Below, in pieces: positions 1-5,069 of a DNA stretch of 8,295 bases. The stretch is from assembly GCA_030593665.1 (NCBI GenBank), contig JAUVGS010000066.1:1-8295 (forward strand). The letters run 5' to 3'. How positions within the stretch are numbered: position 1 is the first letter of the stretch; each line of letters opens with the position of its first letter. A model generated the notes under the pieces. It was given only the letters and a program-made list of their open reading frames with translations, was not told the origin of the DNA and made no database searches. Source of the stretch: Chitinivibrionales bacterium (GTDB lineage: Bacteria; Fibrobacterota; Chitinivibrionia; Chitinivibrionales; JANQEN01). Position numbers and translations under genes: made by a program.

Positions 1-130
1 CGCCCTTCTTAAATTTCGCAATAGGGGTTTTCAACGAGACATTTGACGGGAGGTGCTTCTTTTCTGTAAGGCGTGGAATGAGCAGATATTCAGAGAAGGT
101 CCGTGATATGTCCGGGAGAATTTTTGCCAT
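1..130 (-). CDS. guaB: IMP dehydrogenase, N-terminal 43 residues (partial, runs off left edge)
   Basis: This is a leftward gene cut by the window edge. Reading the minus strand from the ATG at 130-128 gives 43 codons without a stop, beginning MAKILPDISRTFSEYLLIPR and ending KTPIAKFKKG. From memory, the pattern SRTF-EYLLIP, then NVSLKTP, then KFKKG is the typical N-terminus of one branch of bacterial IMP dehydrogenases, common in Clostridia and Bacteroidetes. The enzyme oxidises IMP to XMP with NAD+, the first committed step of GMP synthesis, in the cytoplasm. Family members are roughly 490-510 residues, so only the N-terminal arm before the barrel is visible; the catalytic Cys loop and CBS domains lie outside. 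The start is supported by GAGGT four bases upstream (135-139 on the minus strand). The gene is divergent from the MscS-family gene. The identification rests on a short but characteristic stretch. Confidence 0.8.
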   Translation of the reverse strand, partial: MAKILPDISRTFSEYLLIPRLTEKKHLPSNVSLKTPIAKFKKG

Positions 131-352
131 GATTACCTCGAAAATCATAATGAAAAAGAACAAATTATTGCCTATAAAGTTAGCTCAATTAGTTTAAAAA
201 TGCAAGATAAAAAGTAATATTTCTATATTACCCTTTTCTATCACAATATCCGATCACCAAACACAGGCTTTGACGGAGAAACTATTTTTTGTATATTAGA
301 GAAAATAATCACCTGAAATAAAAGAGATAATTATAACAATAAGGGCATTATT
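131..352. promoter_or_regulatory. Divergent intergenic region between guaB-like and MscS-family genes
   Basis: This 222-bp AT-rich spacer separates two divergently transcribed genes, so it must hold both promoters. The guaB-like ribosome binding site (GAGGT, minus strand) is at 135-139 and that of the MscS gene (AAGGG) is at 341-345, seven bases before its ATG. A weak minus-strand promoter candidate for guaB is TTGCAT (200-205), a 17-base spacer, then TAACTT (177-182); the -10 box is poor. A perfect 7-bp inverted repeat, GTAATAT/ATATTAC with a 4-base gap, lies at 214-231. I see no open reading frame or RNA gene here. Confidence 0.5.
270..297 (+). promoter_or_regulatory. Sigma-70-like promoter for the MscS-family gene
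   Basis: A -35 box TTGACG (270-275) and a -10 box TATATT (292-297) are separated by 16 bases; each matches the consensus at five of six positions. Transcription would start near 304, giving a leader of about 50 nt that includes the AAGGG ribosome binding site at 341-345. Only position and consensus match support the call. Confidence 0.5.
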
Positions 353-1465
353 ATGGATGTGTTGAGTGTGTTTGAAGTCAAAGAAAAGTATAATGAATTC
401 CTTGGTATTTTTACCGATTTTTTCGGGCAGCAGGAATGGCTCGCCATTTTCCTGGTGTTACTTTCCGTATTGATCCTGGAGCGTATCGCGCTGTTCCTTT
501 TTAAACATATTCTGAAATTAACCCATAAAACCGACACCCAACTTGATAATAAGGTCATCAGGAAATCCTCCCGCCCGATCGGCAATTTTATTCTTCTTTT
601 CGGTATATATGTTATTATTCAAATATTCAGGCTGCCGAAAACGCCTGTTGATATTAAGGTGGTTCTGCTTACTGCCACAAAAATTGCTGTTGTGCTCAAT
701 TCGATCTGGCTGTTTCTGAGACTCACCGATATCCTTGGAAATTACCTGTTTACCAAGGTTGTCAAAACGAGTTCCCGACTTGATGATCAGCTTGTTCCCA
801 TATTCCGGAAGACGGTAAAAATATTTCTCTATGTTCTCGGCAGTATCTATATCATTCAGGTTCTGGGTTATTCGATTTCAGGTGTTGTTGCGGGACTGGG
901 TATCGGTGGTATAGCGGTTGCCATGGCTTCAAAGGATGCGCTTGCCAATCTTTTCGGTTCAATTATGATTATTTCCGACCGGCCGTTTAAAGTGGGTGAC
1001 TGGATAAAGGTCGGTGATGATGAGGGTATTGTTGAGCAGATCGGTTTCCGCTCAACCCGCATCAGGACATTTCCCAAAACACAGGTTACCGTACCCAACG
1101 CAATGATTGCCAATTCCTCCATTAATAATTTTTCACGCATGCCCAAAAGGCGGGTGAAAATGTCGGTCGGTGTAACCTATGAAACTACTGCTGATCAAAT
1201 GGAGAAACTGGTTGAAAACATCCGAGGCCTGTTGAAAAATCATGCTGATGTTGACCAGGATTTTATCATGGTCAATTTTACTGATTTCGGCGCCTCATCC
1301 CTTGACATTCTCGTATACTATTTTACCGGGACAACCCAATGGGCCCGTCATCTGCAGGTAAAGCAGGCGGTTAACCTCGCGATCATGCGCCTTATAGAGG
1401 AGAGCGGCTTATCCATTGCTTTTCCGAGTCGTACGGTATATTTAAAATCAGAGGGTGACGGTTAA
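353..1465 (+). CDS. MscS-family small-conductance mechanosensitive ion channel
   Basis: This 370-residue inner-membrane protein of the MscS superfamily probably opens under membrane tension to release solutes during hypo-osmotic shock. Hydrophobic helices fall near residues 29-50, 76-93, 103-122 and 153-171. They are followed by the pore-lining helix, about 176-207, whose glycine/alanine-rich stretch GLGIGGIAVAMASKDALANL is the family hallmark. The next segment, DRPFKVGDWI (209-218), leads into the cytoplasmic beta domain, where TRIRTFPKTQVTVPN is also typical. The SRLDDQLVPIFRK segment (141-153) and the extra N-terminal helices make it more like the YnaI/YbdG-type members than the three-helix E. 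coli MscS (286 residues). The ATG at 353 has AAGGG seven bases upstream and a promoter at 270-297. It appears monocistronic, since 315 bp with a strong hairpin follow. The subfamily is an inference from layout and length. Confidence 0.93.
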   Translation: MDVLSVFEVKEKYNEFLGIFTDFFGQQEWLAIFLVLLSVLILERIALFLFKHILKLTHKTDTQLDNKVIRKSSRPIGNFILLFGIYVIIQIFRLPKTPVDIKVVLLTATKIAVVLNSIWLFLRLTDILGNYLFTKVVKTSSRLDDQLVPIFRKTVKIFLYVLGSIYIIQVLGYSISGVVAGLGIGGIAVAMASKDALANLFGSIMIISDRPFKVGDWIKVGDDEGIVEQIGFRSTRIRTFPKTQVTVPNAMIANSSINNFSRMPKRRVKMSVGVTYETTADQMEKLVENIRGLLKNHADVDQDFIMVNFTDFGASSLDILVYYFTGTTQWARHLQVKQAVNLAIMRLIEESGLSIAFPSRTVYLKSEGDG

Positions 1466-1565
1466 GATATAAAAGAAGGATTACTATTCAGGTAACATTT
1501 AGCAAATTAGTTGAAGTACTTGTATACTATTCGTACTCATAATCAAATTTCATCTTCTTTCGATT

Positions 1566-1624
1566 AGTACCTTATGAAAAATTTTCTGCATTTTTTCGGC
1601 AGAATATTTTTAGGTTAAGGTACT
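1566..1624. terminator. Nested hairpin, possible bidirectional terminator or repeat element
   Basis: The outer arms AGTACCTTA (1566-1574) and TAAGGTACT (1616-1624) are perfectly complementary over 9 bp. Inside them, 1577-1589 pairs with 1599-1611 over 13 positions with a single T-T mismatch, around a 9-base loop. The inner core is TTCTGC/GCAGAA, flanked by an A-run on the left and a T-run on the right. The inner stem followed by five T's fits an intrinsic terminator about 100 bp after the MscS gene, and the A-run would serve the opposite strand. The additional outer stem is unusual for a plain terminator, so a REP-like element or a structured RNA leader is also possible. Confidence 0.5.
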
Positions 1625-1718
1625 TACTTGCAGTTTATCTGCGTTAAGATTAGGATTAAGAGTATGAAATTAAAAAATGGGTTTTATATCTTTATTAAAA
1701 AGTATACTCACACTATTT

Positions 1719-1742
1719 CTTTGTGTCTTTGGGACTTCGTGG
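1719..1742. repeat. Degenerate 8-bp-period tandem motif, three units
   Basis: The three consecutive octamers are CTTTGTGT, CTTTGGGA and CTTCGTGG. On the minus strand this reads as a variant of the CACGAAGA-type octamer repeat that I recall seeing scattered between genes in many environmental bacterial genomes. It lies 38 bp upstream of the first radical SAM gene. Confidence 0.4.
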
Positions 1743-1760
1743 CGATGTCTGAATAATAAC

Positions 1761-1783
1761 AAAAAAGGTATTATAATCTTTTG
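1761..1783 (+). promoter_or_regulatory. Ribosome binding site deciding the TTG start of the first radical SAM gene
   Basis: AAAAAAGG (1761-1768) is the only Shine-Dalgarno-like sequence ahead of the frame, 12 bases before the TTG at 1781, which is rather long. An in-frame stop TAA at 1757-1759 and the absence of any ATG, GTG or other TTG between it and 1781 make TTG the only reasonable start. A TATAAT at 1772-1777 overlaps this region but has no -35 box at the right distance, and its transcript would begin inside the gene. Confidence 0.5.
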
Positions 1784-3145
1784 ACTCAAAAAGTCCTCCT
1801 TATCAGCGTAAACAGGTGTTTATTTCCCTATCCGGTTTTTCCTCTCGGGGTTTCTCATCTTGCATCAGCATTGAAAGCCGCAGGATATGCACCGGCCATC
1901 TGTGATTTACAGGTTAATTCTTCCGATTTCATGGAGGTTATTACCTCAGTATCTCCCGATTATATTGGCCTGTCTCTGAGAAATATTGATAATACTGATT
2001 CCGCTGAGACGGATTTTTTTGCTCCGATTCTCTCAGAGGTCGCACAGAAAGTCCGTGAAGTAAGCTCTGCGCCGATAATGCTGGGAGGGAGTGGATATTC
2101 TCTGTTTCCGAAAGAACTTTTAAAATTGACAGGAGCAGATTTTGGTATCTGCGGAGAAGGGGAAGTCACCTTTCCTCTCCTTCTGGATTGCCTTTCAACA
2201 CAACGTCCTCATGATTCGATTCCCGGACTCGTGTATACAAAAAACGGCAGTATCGTAATTAATCCCAAGAGCGGTTGTGTGGCTGATGCCATAAGCATGG
2301 TAGAGCGTCCGCAGAATCTGGTCGATTATTATCTTGAACAGAGTACCATGCTGAATATCCAGACGCAGCGCGGTTGTTCATATACCTGTTGCTACTGTAC
2401 CTACCCGGTTATTGAAGGGACTATGTTTCGCCGCCGCAGTCCGCAGGCGGTGTGTGATGAAATAGAAGATGCCACAGGGGCCGGCGCCCGTTATCTGTTT
2501 ATCGTTGATTCTGTTTTTAATACCTCCAAAGAGCATGTGACCGGTATCTGTGAAGAAATTCTCCGCAGGAGCATCACGACACAGTGGGGATGTTTTCTCA
2601 GGCCGCAGGGAATTACACAGGCATTGATGAATCTAATGGCACGGGCAGGGCTGACCCATATAGAATTCGGTACGGATTCTTTGTGTGATTCTGTGCTTGA
2701 AGCGTACGGGAAGGATTTTTCCGTGGCTGATGTGATACAGGCAAGCGAATGCGCTCATAACGCCGGGGTAAAGTATGCGCACTTTCTCATTATTGGCGGG
2801 CCGACTGAAACGGAAGATACTATCCGGGAGGGATTTGCCAACAGCAGTAGTATTAAAAAAACTGTTTTTTTCCCGAGTGTCGGCATGCGGTTGTATCCTG
2901 ATACACCGTTGTATACCTTTGCAGTAAAGGAAGGGGCTGTTTCTGAAGAGACGGATTTGTTACCACCCCGGTTTTATATAACGCCGAATGTATCTGTTGA
3001 GAGAATCAGGCAACTGCTTAAAGAACATAACACGCAGGCAAAAAACTGGATCATCGGCACGCTTGACCCTGCTTTACAAAAGGTTGTTGTCAATCTGCGA
3101 AAAATCGGTGTGGTCGGTCCCCTGTGGGAATTCATAGTACGGTAA
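1781..3145 (+). CDS. Cobalamin-binding radical SAM enzyme, 'lipid biosynthesis B12-binding/radical SAM' type
   Basis: This cytoplasmic 454-residue enzyme should use an adenosyl radical and a bound cobalamin to methylate or rearrange an unactivated carbon. The N-terminal B12-binding Rossmann domain (about 4-140) has PLGVSHLASALKAAGY (21-36), SLRNIDNTDS (65-74), GGSGYSLFP (102-110) and GEGE (125-128). It lacks a DxHxxG motif, as is usual in this class. The radical SAM domain has the 4Fe-4S motif CxxxCxxC at C199, C203 and C206 (RGCSYTCCYC), then FIVDSVFN (239-246), EFGTDSL (294-300) and GGPTET (338-343). The C-terminus closes with NWIIG and GPLWEFIVR. These landmarks, especially NIDNTDS, TYPVIEG and GPLWE, match my memory of the family named lipid biosynthesis B12-binding/radical SAM protein (I recall TIGR04072, linked to ladderane loci). 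The gene starts with TTG and is 13 bp upstream of a second B12-radical SAM gene, so they are probably co-transcribed. The substrate is unknown. Confidence 0.9.
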   Translation: MTQKVLLISVNRCLFPYPVFPLGVSHLASALKAAGYAPAICDLQVNSSDFMEVITSVSPDYIGLSLRNIDNTDSAETDFFAPILSEVAQKVREVSSAPIMLGGSGYSLFPKELLKLTGADFGICGEGEVTFPLLLDCLSTQRPHDSIPGLVYTKNGSIVINPKSGCVADAISMVERPQNLVDYYLEQSTMLNIQTQRGCSYTCCYCTYPVIEGTMFRRRSPQAVCDEIEDATGAGARYLFIVDSVFNTSKEHVTGICEEILRRSITTQWGCFLRPQGITQALMNLMARAGLTHIEFGTDSLCDSVLEAYGKDFSVADVIQASECAHNAGVKYAHFLIIGGPTETEDTIREGFANSSSIKKTVFFPSVGMRLYPDTPLYTFAVKEGAVSEETDLLPPRFYITPNVSVERIRQLLKEHNTQAKNWIIGTLDPALQKVVVNLRKIGVVGPLWEFIVR

Positions 3146-3158
3146 CCGGGCAGGTCGT

Positions 3159-4592
3159 GTGAGAATAGTACTTTTTTATCCGCGGGGATATACAGATACG
3201 GCAGGGAAACCGTCGGTTTCTACCCTTGCAGTAAATCTCCCCCCTGTTGGTATTGCATCATGTGCCGCAGTCCTTCGAAAAGCCGGCCATGAGGTGACCA
3301 TTTTTGACGCATCGTTTCAGTATCAGTATGATACTGAAACGTGGGTAGCGAAAATTATTGCCTGCGAGCCGGACTATGTCGGATTTTCCACGCTGACCTC
3401 GAATTTCCTTGATGCATACAATGTCTGCCGTGGTGTCAAGGAGTCCAGGGACAAAATACAGACGGTTTTTGGCGGTGTGCATGTTTCCTGGGGAAGGGAA
3501 ACGATCCTCAGGCACTTTCCGGCTATCGATTTTATTGTTGCGGGTGAAGGAGAATACTCGTTCCTCGATCTGGTAGAGGAGAAAGATACCGCGCAGATTT
3601 ACGGGCTCTATTTCCGTGATGGCAGCGAGATTAAACACGGCCCTGAACAGAACAAATCCATGCTCTGTACCATGGATGACCTCCCGTTTCCCGCATACGA
3701 CCTTCTTGAGGGATTCCCGAAAAAGTATGCCATGCCCCTGTTCAGTTACCCGCAGCATCCCGGTGCAAGTGTCATCTCTTCACGCGGATGCGTCTATCAT
3801 TGTAGTTTCTGCGACAGATCGGTTTTTCATACCAGTTTCCGATGGAATTCACCCGACTATACCTTTGAACTGATTACCTGGCTGAATACGGAGTTCGGGG
3901 TGAAGCATATTCTGTTTTATGATGACCTTTTTACATTGAACCGGAAACGTGTTTCACAATTGTGCGCCTTATTACGAAACGATAAACGCCGCATTACCTT
4001 TAACTGTATTGTGCGCATCGGCCATATTGATGAAGAGCTTATACAGGAGCTGAAGTCCGCAGGGTGCTGGATGGTACATGTAGGTATCGAGTCCGGTGAC
4101 CAGGAAATATTGGACTCCTTCAAGGAGGGATTAATGGTAGAGGCGATCAGAAAGGATGTGGAGAAATTGCACCGGGGCGGGCTATGGGTGAAAGGGCTTT
4201 TTATGATGGGATTTCCCGGTGAGACGGAAAAATCTATACACAAGACAATAGAGTTCGCCGGTTCCCTGCCGTTAAAGGATGCCAACGTTACCGCCTTTAC
4301 ACCCTTTCCCGGAGCGCCGATATCCAGTGACATTGAGAGTCGGGGCACATTTGATCAGGATTGGGAAAACTGGACAAAAATGGATTGTGTCAATTTTGTC
4401 TTTGTACCCGGGGAGATAGGATCAAAGGAGACACTTGAAAAGTATTACCGGGAATTCATTCAGAGATTTTATCATCGTCCCTTTATGAGGAGCATATACC
4501 GGAAGATGTTTTTTCAGTCGCCGCACAGCTACTGGCGGTTAATTAAACATGCATCTTCTTTTTTGAGGTATGCAAAAGATATTAAGAAATGA
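3159..4592 (+). CDS. Cobalamin-binding radical SAM enzyme, second gene of the pair
   Basis: This 477-residue protein has the same two-domain plan as its upstream neighbour but is clearly divergent from it. The B12-binding domain (about 1-140) shows LPPVGIASCAAVLRKAGHEV (27-46), GGVH (105-108) and GEGE (129-132). A linker with DDLPFPAYD (173-181) leads to the radical SAM core. There the cluster motif is C211, C215 and C218 (RGCVYHCSFCDRS), followed by FYDDLFT (253-259), GIESGDQEIL (309-318) and MMGFPGET (349-356). A C-terminal extension of about 110 residues, rich in aromatic and basic residues, may contribute to substrate binding. The start is GTG at 3159, 13 bp after the preceding stop, with only a weak GGGCAGG before it; MRIVLFYPRG is a typical beginning. 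The family resembles BchE-like B12-radical SAM enzymes, often found with lipid or natural-product genes. No specific reaction can be assigned. A perfect palindrome lies within codons 52-61. Confidence 0.9.
   Translation: MRIVLFYPRGYTDTAGKPSVSTLAVNLPPVGIASCAAVLRKAGHEVTIFDASFQYQYDTETWVAKIIACEPDYVGFSTLTSNFLDAYNVCRGVKESRDKIQTVFGGVHVSWGRETILRHFPAIDFIVAGEGEYSFLDLVEEKDTAQIYGLYFRDGSEIKHGPEQNKSMLCTMDDLPFPAYDLLEGFPKKYAMPLFSYPQHPGASVISSRGCVYHCSFCDRSVFHTSFRWNSPDYTFELITWLNTEFGVKHILFYDDLFTLNRKRVSQLCALLRNDKRRITFNCIVRIGHIDEELIQELKSAGCWMVHVGIESGDQEILDSFKEGLMVEAIRKDVEKLHRGGLWVKGLFMMGFPGETEKSIHKTIEFAGSLPLKDANVTAFTPFPGAPISSDIESRGTFDQDWENWTKMDCVNFVFVPGEIGSKETLEKYYREFIQRFYHRPFMRSIYRKMFFQSPHSYWRLIKHASSFLRYAKDIKK
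3313..3341. repeat. Perfect 13-bp inverted repeat with 3-nt loop inside a coding region
   Basis: The arms CGTTTCAGTATCA (3313-3325) and TGATACTGAAACG (3329-3341) are exact reverse complements separated by GTA. They encode residues 52-61 (SFQYQYDTET) of the second radical SAM protein, just after the DA that ends a B12-domain beta strand. A match this long with such a short loop is unlikely by chance in 8 kb. Confidence 0.85.
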
Positions 4593-4862
4593 TTGTTACG
4601 GCATTGAGTTTGTTAATATTCCTATAGGTTGAAGAAACAATACGCTATTTTCTCTCCTCTAAATATTTAAAAAGCCCCGCTTTATCCAGGGATCGAATAA
4701 CAAAAAAACCGGTAATCCCGCCTGACGCGCCGAATATTGAGCTGGTTATAAAGAGGTATGTCTTGCAGGCGACTATGGTAACAAGAGGCATACCCAGCAC
4801 AATATCTATACCAGTGGTCGATAAACATCTTACGGAAAACTTCATGATCAACCTGAGTCGGT

Positions 4863-4891
4863 TTGTCAAACTTCATACATATCAATATAAT
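4863..4891 (+). promoter_or_regulatory. Near-consensus sigma-70-like promoter for the fused membrane gene
   Basis: TTGTCA (4863-4868, five of six consensus matches) and TATAAT (4886-4891, perfect) are spaced by the optimal 17 bases. Transcription would begin near 4898 and produce a leader of about 150-170 nt. This indicates that the downstream gene is its own transcription unit, separate from the radical SAM pair. Confidence 0.6.
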
Positions 4892-4930
4892 CAGAACATC
4901 ATATCCAGGCAAACACAAAACATTGATGGG

Positions 4931-4953
4931 AATTCCTATACTATTAAGGAATT
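4931..4953. repeat. Inverted repeat in the leader of the fused membrane gene
   Basis: AATTCCT (4931-4937) and AGGAATT (4947-4953) are perfect 7-bp arms around a 9-base spacer, about 35 bp downstream of the predicted transcription start. The size and spacing would suit an operator for a dimeric repressor, or a small RNA hairpin. The AT-rich context makes chance occurrence possible. Confidence 0.35.
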
Positions 4954-4987
4954 AAGATAAATTACTGAGTTCTGAAATTTTGTACCT

Positions 4988-5020
4988 CTACTGCGCTGAA
5001 ACGTACTTTAATTACAGTAG
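4988..5020 (+). repeat. Inverted repeat before the fused membrane gene
   Basis: CTACTG (4988-4993) pairs with CAGTAG (5015-5020) across a 21-base loop, and a run of five T's follows within ten bases. It could be a weak leader hairpin or attenuator, but the stem is short and the loop large. Confidence 0.25.
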
Positions 5021-5069
5021 GCAGACTTTTTAAACACACTCATTATTGAAAACTTATATTAATAATTCA

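Larger units (their letters stand above)
1466..1780. other. Intergenic region with nested hairpin and short-period motif
   Basis: No gene is visible in these 315 bp. They contain a nested inverted repeat (1566-1624), a degenerate three-unit 8-bp motif (1719-1742), and two weak promoter candidates for the radical SAM operon. One candidate is TTAGCA (1499-1504) with an 18-base spacer to TATACT (1523-1528). The other is TTGCAG (1628-1633) with a 17-base spacer to TAGGAT (1651-1656). Neither is convincing. If the first is used, the hairpin lies in the operon leader; if the second, it lies upstream of the transcript. Confidence 0.6.
4593..5045. other. Intergenic region between the radical SAM pair and the fused membrane gene
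   Basis: These 453 bp contain no convincing gene. A strong promoter-like element is at 4863-4891, with inverted repeats at 4931-4953 and 4988-5020 downstream of it and a 14-bp sequence at 4967-4980 that recurs inverted at 8200-8213. On the minus strand two overlapping open frames, 4645-4869 (74 codons) and 4682-4918 (78 codons), are open; the former has two hydrophobic stretches. Neither matches a family I recognise and neither has a clear ribosome binding site. I see no clear terminator for the radical SAM operon. Confidence 0.55.

Noticed and set aside
1772..1777. TATAAT just before the TTG start of the first radical SAM gene as a -10 box
   Set aside because: There is no -35 match 16-18 bp upstream, and the transcript would start about 3 bases inside the coding sequence, losing the only ribosome binding site.
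1466..1780. Possible cobalamin riboswitch ahead of the B12-dependent operon
   Set aside because: No B12-box-like GCCACTG core or the other conserved segments are visible, and the only strong structure is the simple nested hairpin at 1566-1624.
3258..3758. Long minus-strand open frame inside the second radical SAM gene
   Set aside because: It lies entirely antisense to a well-supported coding sequence with intact motifs and encodes nothing recognisable; it is a codon-usage shadow.
3917..4348. Minus-strand open frame of 143 codons antisense to the second radical SAM gene
   Set aside because: It is fully covered by the radical SAM domain on the plus strand and has no family resemblance.
4667..4686. 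Small GC stem (AAAGC-CCC-GCTTT region) as terminator of the radical SAM operon
   Set aside because: The stem is only 5 bp and there is no T-run downstream on the plus strand; on the minus strand it would fall inside an unsupported frame.
4763..4960. Plus-strand open frame of 65 codons in the gap before the fused gene
   Set aside because: It has no ribosome binding site, a composition unlike a protein domain, and it runs through the promoter element at 4863-4891.
5046..5048. TTG as start of the fused membrane protein
   Set aside because: It adds eight residues with no Shine-Dalgarno; the in-frame ATG at 5070 gives a natural basic N-terminus, though the TTG cannot be excluded.
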